A stretch of 6,215 bases of DNA, taken from assembly GCA_028691595.1 (NCBI GenBank), contig JAQUZA010000205.1, forward strand, positions 1 through 6,215. Direction: 5' to 3'. The notes under the pieces were generated by a model. The model was not told where the DNA came from, ran no database searches, and saw only the letters and a program-made list of their open reading frames with translations. This stretch comes from Candidatus Rifleibacteriota bacterium. GTDB taxonomy: Bacteria > Muiribacteriota > Ozemobacteria > Ozemobacterales > Ozemobacteraceae. Shown in pieces: positions 1-5,721 of this stretch (the first letter of the stretch is position 1; every line of letters starts with the position of its first letter). Made by a program: the position numbers and the translations under genes.

Positions 1-44
1 ACGCCCCGCCGGCATTTATTCTGCTTTGTAATTTTTAGCAACAT
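1..44 (-). CDS. N-terminus of a third prepilin, GspK/PilX-like (partial)
   Basis: Only the first 14 codons lie in the window (MLLKITKQNKCRRG, then GT, which begins a valine codon). The start ATG at 44-42 follows an AGGAG ribosome binding site at 55-51 with 6-base spacing. A short basic leader ending in Arg-Arg-Gly is what a prepilin peptidase substrate looks like, with cleavage after the glycine. A valine next, rather than phenylalanine, is typical of GspK/PilX minor pseudopilins (RGVAL-type starts). It lies 43 bases after the GspJ-like gene, so the order I-J-K supports the assignment. The hydrophobic helix that would prove it is outside the window. It could also be another prepilin class. 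Confidence 0.6.
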   Translation of the reverse strand, partial: MLLKITKQNKCRRG

Positions 45-87
45 TCGATTCTCCTGCCTAATTCTAGCATTTTTCAGGCACTTTTGG

Positions 88-600
88 TTACTCGTTCAGT
101 AAATACACCGATTCAAGGCCCACGGATGAATCAGATTCAAGATAAATCCCAAGCAGGCGGTTTCCGATATCGTGAGCTGTGAAGACTACCTTGTCTATGC
201 CGTTGCCAATGGGTTTCACGTCAATAGCAGGGGCACCAATGCCATTCGGGATCAGACAGCGCCTGATCTGCGATGAACCCGGGTGATGGTAGTAACAGAC
301 GATGTCACCGCCAAAATTCTTAAATACCGTTTTGTTGTCACTTTTTATCGACTTGTCAGCGTTCATGCGTGGGTAAATTAGATTGCGGGCGGTTCTTAAT
401 TCCTGGATCATGTTCCACGAAGCCTGCCTGATATTTTGCTGGGCTTCGCTGAGTGCCAGGATTCTAGCCTGATACTGACGCTGCATCACAAACCAGTGCG
501 CCACCATTCCCCCTATTAATGCAAGAATTGTAGCACCAACCATGATTTCAACCATGGTAAAGCCAAAACGCTTTTTTGTCGGTTTAAACTGATGAAACAT
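88..600 (-). CDS. Prepilin-type protein, GspJ/PilW-like minor pseudopilin
   Basis: 170 residues. A basic leader (residues 1-13, ending KKRFG) is followed by FTMVEIMVGATILALIGG, a classic class III signal: predicted cleavage after Gly13, N-methylated Phe14, and Glu at +5 of the mature protein. Residues about 14-35 form the membrane helix that packs in the pilus core. The following stretch with repeated Gln/Ala and a QELRTARN segment resembles PilW/GspJ. The C-terminal globular domain has a CYYHH...RRC pair of cysteines (about residues 102 and 115) that could form a disulfide. It would be held in the inner membrane and then assembled at a pilus or pseudopilus tip. Its start overlaps the upstream prepilin gene by 17 bases and has no good ribosome binding site, which suggests translational coupling. 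The prepilin class is certain; the J/W label is inferred from order and helix type. Confidence 0.85.
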   Translation of the reverse strand: MFHQFKPTKKRFGFTMVEIMVGATILALIGGMVAHWFVMQRQYQARILALSEAQQNIRQASWNMIQELRTARNLIYPRMNADKSIKSDNKTVFKNFGGDIVCYYHHPGSSQIRRCLIPNGIGAPAIDVKPIGNGIDKVVFTAHDIGNRLLGIYLESDSSVGLESVYLLNE

Positions 601-1072
601 ATACGTGGGTGCGGTAGATCATGTCTCTGCCCGCTTCTTTCCAGGTGATCATTATGGCAACGCTTTTTATCTCATCACCGGCTCCAAAACTAACATTACT
701 GACTGACAATGAATATTTGAAATCATTCATCACCAGAAAATCATAAAGGGCGGGCATTTCTCCTGCTTTAATACGCTTGATTCCGCTCTGATTATCTGAA
801 AAATTAATGACAGGGCTGAAATACGGGTCATCGGCGGAGTCATGCAGTGACTGTCCTGGTAGAGGAACTTCGGCTATGTCTTCAAATGGCATGGCCATGA
901 TGTGTTGCGAAATTCGCCTGGCAAGTGCCGCCGCAAAGCTGAAGTTGCGACTTTTCTGCACCTGATTGCCTGAGGTCGAAAACATACTGGTAACCGGCAC
1001 CATCACCATAATTGCTATGGCAAGGGCAATGATTACTTCGGTCAGGGAAAGGCCACGGCGTTTGTTTCTCAT
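584..1072 (-). CDS. Prepilin-type protein, GspI/PilV-like minor pseudopilin
   Basis: 162 residues. The short leader MRNKRRG is followed by LSLTEVIIALAIAIMVMVP: cleavage after Gly7, Leu at +1, Glu at +5, then a hydrophobic helix to about residue 30. The next part (FAAALARRISQHIMAMPFED) resembles the segment after the helix in GspI/PilV proteins, and the rest is a small globular domain ending in beta-rich sequence. Length is within the PilV range and somewhat longer than typical GspI. A strong AGGAGG site at 1087-1082, 9 bases upstream, sets the start, and the ATG overlaps the stop codon of the TPR gene (ATGA). The protein should act with the downstream GspJ- and GspK-like products in a tip complex. 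Whether the machine is a type II secretion system or a type IV pilus cannot be decided here. Confidence 0.85.
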   Translation of the reverse strand: MRNKRRGLSLTEVIIALAIAIMVMVPVTSMFSTSGNQVQKSRNFSFAAALARRISQHIMAMPFEDIAEVPLPGQSLHDSADDPYFSPVINFSDNQSGIKRIKAGEMPALYDFLVMNDFKYSLSVSNVSFGAGDEIKSVAIMITWKEAGRDMIYRTHVYVSSV

Positions 1073-2571
1073 TGGCTCTGGCCTCCTGAGGCGCTTTCAG
1101 GTTTTGCTTCTGGAGCCAGGACAAGCATTTTTCCTGGGTGTCTTTCCTGGAGAGCAGCTATTAATTCCATTGCTTCGTTTTGATTACCGCGCCTGGCAAG
1201 AAAATTAGCCAGTTCCATGCCAACATTTAATTCACTTCTCAAGCTGAACTCTGCTTTGAAATGTTTTTCGGCCTGGTCGGGTTTATTGTCAGCAACGGCG
1301 ATTCTCGCCAGGTAAAGATTTACAGTTTCCATGGAAGGCTGCTTTTCAAGAACTTTTTTGAATATCTCGGCTGCCTTTCTGTTGTCACCGAGATGCATGC
1401 GGCAAAGGCCGCTGCGAACAAGGGCCTGTAGATGTTCGGGGTCAATGGAAAGGGCATCTTCAAAGAGTTTCAGTGCTTCAGAATATTTGTCGCGGGTCAG
1501 AAAGAGCTCGCCCATGCGGTAATCTTTGTCGGCAGAAAGATATTTTGCGGTGACCGGGCGCTGAGAAATTGCATCAACCCACTGTTGAGGGGAGCGGATG
1601 TTGCGAGTTGATACGGCAGGTCTTTCGAGAGGTTCATTGTAATACCAGGCAAAGTAGGCGAGGCCCGCTATTAGAGCTAAAAGAACCCCACCGATTGGCA
1701 GAATCACCTTTTGAAGGTTCTCTGGCAGAGACAAGTGAAGATTTATTGTCGTTGCAGGGCCGGAGTTTTTTGGAGTTGCGTCGGTTGGCAGCTTGTTTTC
1801 CGGCATTTCTACCGATTTTGGAGGTGCAGAGACGGGAGGAAGAACAGCGGCTGGCTCTGAAACTGCCAATTTTTGAGGCTTTGTGGCTTGCGGCCTGGCC
1901 TCTTGAGGCAGTTCTTTTGGGGGTGGGGCTTTGATGATCGTGGGAGCATGCTCTTGAACGGCAACTTCGGGAAGAACTGGCTCAATGGCCAGGTGGTTGA
2001 AAAGTATATTGCGAAATTCAGAAAAGCTTTCCTGAACCGTTTTTGATTCGATTGTTGGAATCAGGCTTTCAATATATGAACACAGAGCCTTGCTTTCTTC
2101 TGGTTTGACAAGCAGGCAAAGGTTCATCAGGTCTGCCTGGTGCCATGATCTGGCTTTAAGAAAATATTGAAAAGCCTCGGGACTGAGAGTTACTTTGAGT
2201 CTGGCAGCCAGATAGCAGGCTACCGAGCCGCGATTCCCGGCTTCATAAATAATTGGCAGCAGATTATCTTTCAACTCGGCCTGACTGAACTTGCTGAGCA
2301 GTCTGACAAAGCCATCAGAAGGTATTGTGGTTAAAACATTCTGCAGGAGGGCTTTTATGAGAACGTCTCTTTTTGAACCAGCGTTTGTAAGGGCAAGAAT
2401 AAAAACCAGAGCATGCTCAGGCAGCAATCTGGCAACAGTTGGCTCCGAAAAAGGTGCCAGGCTGGTTGCCCCGGCTTTGACTGCTACCCAGGAAGGTCGC
2501 TTTTCGAGGATACCAGTCTCAGCGAGCAGAGAACCGGCACGCCGGCTGAATTCTTCTAACTGGCTATCCAT
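1069..2571 (-). CDS. Membrane-anchored TPR protein in pseudopilin operon
   Basis: 500 residues in four parts. Residues 1-195 are a mostly helical domain that I do not recognise, without a signal peptide. Residues about 196-275 are a Pro/Ala/Glu-rich linker. A single transmembrane helix (ILPIGGVLLALIAGLAYFAW) spans about 290-309. Residues about 345-480 contain roughly four TPR-like helical hairpins; the clearest are 350-380 (GELFLTRDKYSEALKLFEDA, ending in SIDP) and 384-413 (SGLCRMHLGDNRKAAEIFKK). The likely topology is N-domain in the cytoplasm and TPR domain in the periplasm, which is inference. TPRs bind other proteins, so a scaffold or assembly role for the pilin-like proteins encoded just downstream is plausible. 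It overlaps the next gene by 4 bases. The start ATG has only a weak upstream site (AGG about 12 bases away), so the exact start is less sure than the reading frame. Confidence 0.8.
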   Translation of the reverse strand: MDSQLEEFSRRAGSLLAETGILEKRPSWVAVKAGATSLAPFSEPTVARLLPEHALVFILALTNAGSKRDVLIKALLQNVLTTIPSDGFVRLLSKFSQAELKDNLLPIIYEAGNRGSVACYLAARLKVTLSPEAFQYFLKARSWHQADLMNLCLLVKPEESKALCSYIESLIPTIESKTVQESFSEFRNILFNHLAIEPVLPEVAVQEHAPTIIKAPPPKELPQEARPQATKPQKLAVSEPAAVLPPVSAPPKSVEMPENKLPTDATPKNSGPATTINLHLSLPENLQKVILPIGGVLLALIAGLAYFAWYYNEPLERPAVSTRNIRSPQQWVDAISQRPVTAKYLSADKDYRMGELFLTRDKYSEALKLFEDALSIDPEHLQALVRSGLCRMHLGDNRKAAEIFKKVLEKQPSMETVNLYLARIAVADNKPDQAEKHFKAEFSLRSELNVGMELANFLARRGNQNEAMELIAALQERHPGKMLVLAPEAKPESASGGQSQ

Positions 2572-2902
2572 CTATAGTTATGACCTGGCTTTGCTTAACT
2601 TATCAAGTAGGAACAATTTAACTGGCTCAAATGAACAATCTGGCAAACATTCTGAAAGACACAAATTTATTGAGACTGGTCAGACCTGCAGGCTGTTTGA
2701 TTTTTCAGGGCATGGCCATTTCTGGCGACAGTCGGCTAAGCTGATCTCAGGTCTGCAAAGTATTGCAAGCCTCTTTATTGTAAAACAAAATCGAAAAAAA
2801 TTCCAGCAGAGAAGTGCCGGCAAATCAATTACTGATCGAATGGCAACGACCTGTAAAGATTTGTTTGTTTTTGGTTCTGAGTCAGTGGATGAATTCATCG
2901 AG
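2572..2902. other. Divergent intergenic region without a supported gene
   Basis: This stretch separates the minus-strand pilin operon from the plus-strand transporter gene. Open frames cross it on both strands (for example 2680-2898 minus), but their translations have no recognisable domain and no ribosome binding site. The promoter of the TPR/pilin operon should lie here, yet I see no convincing -35/-10 pair near 2572. An 8-base inverted repeat (CAGACCTG at 2681-2688, CAGGTCTG at 2748-2755) is present but could be chance. Confidence 0.6.
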
Positions 2903-2906
2903 TTGC

Positions 2907-2933
2907 TTGCCTTGCTCAGAGTTGTGCTATACT
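2907..2933 (+). promoter_or_regulatory. Extended -10 promoter for the SMR transporter
   Basis: TGCTATACT at 2925-2933 is an extended -10 element (TG, one base, then TATACT, 5 of 6 to consensus). The best -35 candidates are TTGCCT at 2907-2912 (15-base spacer) or TTGCTT at 2903-2908 (19-base spacer). Neither spacing is ideal, which an extended -10 tolerates. Transcription would start near 2940, giving a leader of only about 20 bases. Confidence 0.6.
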
Positions 2934-2948
2934 TGGCGAAACTGCATT

Positions 2949-2952
2949 GGAG
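2949..2952 (+). promoter_or_regulatory. Ribosome binding site deciding the transporter start
   Basis: GGAG lies 9 bases before the ATG at 2962. It overlaps the in-frame TTG at 2947, so that TTG cannot be the start served by this site. ATG 2962 also gives the N-terminus MSWVILI, which matches the SugE/Gdx family start. Confidence 0.7.
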
Positions 2953-2961
2953 ACCAGTATC

Positions 2962-3276
2962 ATGTCGTGGGTCATTCTTATTGTCGCTGGAATATTTGAA
3001 GTGCTGTGGGCAACTGGCCTGAAGTATTCTGAGGGATTTTCAAGGTTGTTGCCGTCTATTTTCACATTAGTTACTCTGGTTTTGAGTTTCGTGTTTTTGT
3101 CAATGGCTATGAAAGATCTGCCGGTCAGCGTGGCTTACCCGGTCTGGACAGGTGTCGGGGCGATTGGTACGGTTATCTCGGGGGTCGTAATACTACATGA
3201 ACCTTTTGACGTGTATCGTCTGCTGTGCGTTACCTTGATAATTGGCGGCATTACCGGGCTTCGCCTGTTGCATTGA
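2962..3276 (+). CDS. sugE: SMR family transporter, SugE/Gdx (guanidinium exporter) subgroup
   Basis: 104 residues, the usual SMR length, with four hydrophobic segments (about 3-20, 30-50, 57-76 and 84-102). These proteins work as antiparallel dimers in the inner membrane and exchange cations for protons. The start MSWVILIVAG and the stretches GLKYSEGFSRL, SVAYPVWTGVGA and the GITGL end closely follow E. coli SugE. Visible key residues are Glu13 (proton/substrate binding), Trp16, Ser42, Tyr59 and Trp62, the set associated with the guanidinium-specific Gdx branch rather than with EmrE-type polyspecific pumps. The gene is monocistronic: it is divergent from the pilin operon and convergent with the hydG operon. 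A role in guanidinium or quaternary ammonium export is known for the family; the substrate here is inferred. Confidence 0.9.
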   Translation: MSWVILIVAGIFEVLWATGLKYSEGFSRLLPSIFTLVTLVLSFVFLSMAMKDLPVSVAYPVWTGVGAIGTVISGVVILHEPFDVYRLLCVTLIIGGITGLRLLH

Positions 3277-3300
3277 CCTGCCAGATCAGGTGATTCAATT

Positions 3301-3315
3301 GATTCAGCATGAATC
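3301..3315. other. Small palindrome between convergent genes
   Basis: GATTCA-GCA-TGAATC forms a perfect 6-base stem between the transporter stop (3276) and the stop of the 82-residue gene (3333). A further GATTCA copy lies at 3292-3297. It is in the right place for a bidirectional terminator, but the stem is short and AT-rich and there is no T-tract on either strand, so a terminator role is doubtful. Confidence 0.25.
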
Positions 3316-3332
3316 TGGCAAGGTCTTGCATG

Positions 3333-3581
3333 TCAGGCAATGGCAACAGGGTTCAATAGTCGCTCAACTTCCGCTTTCAGTCTTTGGCTATCAAAATCCT
3401 CGCCCTGAACGAAAACGCCGGTTTCGTCTTTTTCAAAAATGAGTTCTGAGGGCAGAACTTTTTCTTCGCCGGCTCCGGCAATAAATGACCAGCGTCTACC
3501 TGTGCGTCGGCAGAACCAGATGCGCACGCCGAAGGTTTTGGCCAGCCTTTCGAGGTCAAATGTAGAGATCTCGTTCGCCAT
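3333..3581 (-). CDS. Small protein of unknown function, coupled to hydG
   Basis: 82 residues, soluble, no signal peptide or membrane helix. I do not recognise the family. An N-terminal amphipathic helix (ISTFDLERLAKTFGV) leads into a probable beta-hairpin (RIWFCRRTGRRWSFIAG) with one cysteine (Cys24) and five arginines within residues 20-30, then an acidic stretch (GEDFDS) and a C-terminal helix (RLKAEVERLL). The start lies inside the 3' end of hydG (26-base overlap). An AAAGGA site at 3593-3588, 6 bases upstream of the ATG, falls within the hydG coding sequence, so the gene is very likely real and translated with hydG. Its position suggests a link to hydrogenase maturation, but nothing in the sequence shows a specific activity. 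Confidence 0.75.
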   Translation of the reverse strand: MANEISTFDLERLAKTFGVRIWFCRRTGRRWSFIAGAGEEKVLPSELIFEKDETGVFVQGEDFDSQRLKAEVERLLNPVAIA

Positions 3582-5082
3582 TGCTGATCCTTTCGTAGTA
3601 CTGCATGGTTAAATCATAGAGTTTCTTTGAGAATATAGAGGGTGTCTTCTTTTTGACTTCTTCTATTTCTTTTTTGATTACCGCTTCACCGAGTTTTTTT
3701 GTTTCTTCGCCGGCAAAGTCATCAAGCCATTCGCGGTAGGTCAAGATGGCATTCAGCTTGCAGAAATGTTTTTCCTGGCCTTTTTTAAGCAGATCCATAA
3801 TCTGATCGCCGGTTCTGCCGCAGCGATATCCTGCTGTGCAGAAGGAAGTGATTACCCCACGTTTTGCGAGATCTCTTATCAATTCTTCAAGAGAGCGGGT
3901 ATCTCCGAGCATGAACTGTTGCTCGTCGATTTCCTGTTTGCCGGTATTTTTTGAATAGCCGCCAATGCCGATGTTGGTTGACGCATCTGTCTGGGTGCAG
4001 CCGACAAACATGACATCATCCCTGATTTCCTGGCGTTCACGTGCTGTTATGATCATGCCGGTATACGGAACTGCCAGTCTTAGAAGTGTTACCAGCTTTT
4101 TAAAATCTTCATCTGAAACCAGGTATTTATTTGATTCTGGATCGGTAGCAAGAGGAGAACCGCTGGCAGGGTTGATTCTCGGAAATGAAATGGTATGTGG
4201 CCCGACACCAAAGCGACTTTCAAGCTCGATTGCATGATAGAGAAGCCCCATAACCTCAAAGCGCCAGTCATAAAGACCGAAAAGACAGCCAATGGCCACG
4301 TCATCGATTCCGGCTTCGTAAGCTCTATGGTGTACATACAGTCGCCATGGGTAATTGCCTTTAATGGTGTTGGCCGGATGGAGCTTTTTATAGGTTTCAT
4401 GATGGTAAGTTTCTTGAAAGACCTGATAAGTGCCAATGCCGACTTCGTGAAGCTTGCGAAGGTCGGCCACGCTGAACGGGGCGGCATTGATGTTGACGCG
4501 CCTGATTTCGCTGTGACCTTTTCTTGTTTTTACACTTACCGAATAAATTGCTTTGATACTCTCGGCAATGAAGTCAGCATCAGTTTCAGGGTGTTCACCG
4601 TAAACTGCGATGACGCGTTTGTGCCCGATGCGACCGGCAATGGCTTCAGCCTCATCTTTAACTTGTTGAATGCTTAGTTTAGCACGCTTTTCCTTGCTGT
4701 TATCGGCGCGAAAACCGCAGTAGAGACAGTTATTTACGCAAAAATTTCCGCAATAGATAGGCGCAAAAGTGATAATGCGGTTATCGTAAATTTTATGCTT
4801 GATGCGGGCAGCCATGGCATACATTTCTTCCCAGGTCTGCGGGTCGCGAACCTTCATTAAAGTTGCCAGATCTTCTGGTGACATGGTTTTGATGTTAAAA
4901 GACCGGTCGAGGATGGCGCGAACCTGTTCAGCATCCGGTTCGCTGCTGTCATTGATCTGTTGCCATATTTTATCATCATCGATAAAATCTTTGCCGTTTA
5001 CGAGGTATTTCTCGAATTCTTCGGGCTTGATAACATTGTTGACCCAGGCTGAAGCCGGCAGTTTGTCGTTAACCATGTGCAT
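3556..5082 (-). CDS. hydG: [FeFe]-hydrogenase H-cluster radical SAM maturase HydG (tyrosine lyase)
   Basis: 508 residues, in the range of the family with modest terminal extensions. HydG cleaves tyrosine to p-cresol and dehydroglycine and turns the latter into CO and cyanide, delivered as an Fe(CO)2(CN) unit to the H-cluster, in the cytoplasm. The radical SAM motif CX3CX2C is Cys115, Cys119, Cys122 (CVNNCLYC) with an extra Cys111 just before. The TIM-barrel body carries family stretches such as VFQETYH (221-227), GLYDWRFEVMGLLYHA (269-284) and PHTISFPRI (295-303). The C-terminal auxiliary-cluster region is FCTAGYRCGRTGD (414-426) with KHFCKLNAIL after it. Its cysteines are 415, 421 and 441, where the classic motif CX2CX22C would need 415, 418 and 441; residue 418 is Gly (codon GGA). 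AAGGGGG, 6 bases upstream, supports the ATG at 5082. It lies 18 bases after the TM1266-type gene. Confidence 0.93.
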   Translation of the reverse strand: MHMVNDKLPASAWVNNVIKPEEFEKYLVNGKDFIDDDKIWQQINDSSEPDAEQVRAILDRSFNIKTMSPEDLATLMKVRDPQTWEEMYAMAARIKHKIYDNRIITFAPIYCGNFCVNNCLYCGFRADNSKEKRAKLSIQQVKDEAEAIAGRIGHKRVIAVYGEHPETDADFIAESIKAIYSVSVKTRKGHSEIRRVNINAAPFSVADLRKLHEVGIGTYQVFQETYHHETYKKLHPANTIKGNYPWRLYVHHRAYEAGIDDVAIGCLFGLYDWRFEVMGLLYHAIELESRFGVGPHTISFPRINPASGSPLATDPESNKYLVSDEDFKKLVTLLRLAVPYTGMIITARERQEIRDDVMFVGCTQTDASTNIGIGGYSKNTGKQEIDEQQFMLGDTRSLEELIRDLAKRGVITSFCTAGYRCGRTGDQIMDLLKKGQEKHFCKLNAILTYREWLDDFAGEETKKLGEAVIKKEIEEVKKKTPSIFSKKLYDLTMQYYERISNGERDLYI

Positions 5083-5100
5083 GATGAGCCCCCTTGAGTG

Positions 5101-5376
5101 CTAAATGCGAGTTAGAACAGCCTTTACACTGACATCCGGGAGCTGGCCGATGCGGCCGGTCATGGCACCGATTTCATCGTTTGTGCCGTCAACAATCAAC
5201 GAAATAACAGAAACCCCGCGTTCTTTGTAAGGGATTCCCATGCGGCCGACCAGCAGACTCGAAAACTGGTGCAGTATGTCGTTAAACTCATGAACAGCCT
5301 TATCCGGGCTTTTGAGAATCACGGCAACCACGCCTAGTCGGCGTTCATTGTTGTTAGATGCAGACGATACAGCCAT
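5101..5376 (-). CDS. TM1266-type iron-only hydrogenase system regulator (putative)
   Basis: 91 residues from ATG 5376. The sequence RRLGVVAVIL, then a helix with FNDILHQFSSLLVGRMGIPY, then GVSVISLIVDGTNDEIGAMTGRIGQLPDVSVKAV follows the small ACT/NikR-C-like fold of the TM1266 family, found beside [FeFe]-hydrogenase maturation genes; Thermotoga TM1266 likewise neighbours hydG. The name 'regulator' comes from that context and fold; no DNA-binding helix is visible within the 91 residues. A longer frame beginning with GTG at 5445 was not chosen because it starts within the probable operator and adds residues that do not look like the family. It is the first gene of the operon with hydG and the 82-residue gene. 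The family assignment is from memory of its motifs. Confidence 0.85.
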   Translation of the reverse strand: MAVSSASNNNERRLGVVAVILKSPDKAVHEFNDILHQFSSLLVGRMGIPYKERGVSVISLIVDGTNDEIGAMTGRIGQLPDVSVKAVLTRI

Positions 5377-5383
5377 TACCGAT

Positions 5384-5389
5384 CTCCTT
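5384..5389 (-). promoter_or_regulatory. Strong ribosome binding site fixing the TM1266-type start
   Basis: AAGGAG on the minus strand, 7 bases from the ATG at 5376. It is a near-perfect Shine-Dalgarno match and decides the 91-residue start over the longer open frame. Confidence 0.8.
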
Positions 5390-5422
5390 GATGTCAGGCA
5401 AATGCCCTTCAACTCAGAAATA

Positions 5423-5448
5423 ATTGTGAAAGCGAAAAGTTTCACAAT
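5423..5448 (-). promoter_or_regulatory. Perfect 9-8-9 palindrome, probable operator of the hydG operon
   Basis: ATTGTGAAA (5423-5431) and TTTCACAAT (5440-5448) are exact reverse complements separated by 8 bases. The site begins about 3 bases after the expected transcription start of the minus-strand hydG operon, a classic repressor position. The half-sites TTGTGA/TCACAA resemble those of Rex (redox) and of CRP/FNR-like proteins. However, the spacing between them is 12 bases, where Rex and CRP sites have 6, so neither can be assigned. In the transcript the same bases could form a 9-pair hairpin with an 8-base loop, so an RNA-level role is also possible. Confidence 0.7.
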
Positions 5449-5457
5449 GTTAGTTAT

Positions 5458-5485
5458 ATTATATGGCTTTTTGAAAAAAAAGCAA
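5458..5485 (-). promoter_or_regulatory. Sigma-70-type promoter of the hydG operon
   Basis: On the minus strand TTGCTT (5485-5480) and a perfect TATAAT (5463-5458) are separated by 16 bases. Transcription would start near 5451, giving a leader of about 75 bases that contains the palindrome at 5423-5448 and the AAGGAG site. Confidence 0.75.
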
Positions 5486-5534
5486 GCCCCAAATTTTGCC
5501 TGATATTTTCAAATCACCTGGGTAATCCATCCAG

Positions 5535-5605
5535 TAATTTGTCACAAAAGAATTTCGGGGATGACAGGATTGTTGCCTATTCCTGCTTTCATATGTGACA
5601 AAATA
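5535..5605. repeat. Imperfect 12-base inverted repeat
   Basis: TAATTTGTCACA (5535-5546) is matched in inverted orientation by TGTGACAAAATA (5594-5605) with one mismatch; the inner 9 bases are perfect. The arms are 47 bases apart. The interior contains CGGGGATGACAGG, similar to the tail of the palindromic element further on. It may be a small miniature element or paired protein sites; no coding sequence is inside. Confidence 0.5.
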
Positions 5606-5633
5606 ATAGTGTTTTGCCAAACTTGAATCTGTA

Positions 5634-5721
5634 GTAATTCCGTAATTCCAGCGAAAGCGGGAATCTTATCTCTCAAGGCTTAGATCCCCGCTTTCCCTCT
5701 TTAGTGGACAAGCGCGGGGAT
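5634..5721. repeat. Degenerate REP-like palindromic intergenic element
   Basis: GTAATTCC occurs twice in tandem (5634-5641, 5642-5649) and runs into the hairpin ATTCCAGC-GAAA-GCGGGAAT (5645-5664), with one mismatched pair. The bases 5651-5665 (GCGAAAGCGGGAATC) also pair with 5683-5697 (GATCCCCGCTTTCCC) at 13 of 15 positions, and ATCCCCGC (5684-5691) is inverted again as GCGGGGAT (5714-5721). This resembles the widespread ATTCCCGCGAAAGCGGGAAT-type intergenic repeats seen in many bacteria. It appears mutated and possibly composite. It could also work as a transcript-end structure. Confidence 0.6.

Noticed and set aside
2675..2700. ACTGGTC-like sequence resembling part of the guanidine-I riboswitch core
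   Set aside because: The neighbouring conserved blocks of that riboswitch are missing and the stretch lies about 260 bases upstream of the gene, before its apparent promoter.
2680..2898. 72-codon minus-strand open frame in the intergenic region
   Set aside because: No ribosome binding site and no recognisable features; rich in Cys and Phe, as random frames often are.
2291..3022. 243-codon open frame on the plus strand crossing the TPR gene start and the intergenic region
   Set aside because: It is antisense to the TPR gene for a third of its length, overlaps the transporter gene in another frame, and its translation has no domain-like composition.
4089..4677. Open frames of 132 codons (minus) and 160 codons (plus) inside hydG
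   Set aside because: Both are shadows of the well-conserved hydG frame and their translations match nothing recognisable.
5377..5445. N-terminal extension of the TM1266-type gene from GTG 5445
   Set aside because: The extension starts within the palindrome and lacks a good ribosome binding site there, whereas ATG 5376 has an ideal AAGGAG site and fits the family length.
5423..5448. CRP or Rex binding site
   Set aside because: Half-sites TGTGA/TCACA are present but 12 bases apart, while CRP and Rex sites have 6; kept only as an unassigned palindrome.
5465..5488. GGCTT...AAGCC inverted repeat with an A-tract, possible terminator
   Set aside because: It overlaps the -35 element and spacer of a near-consensus promoter, and the T-tract is not placed after a GC-rich stem on either strand.
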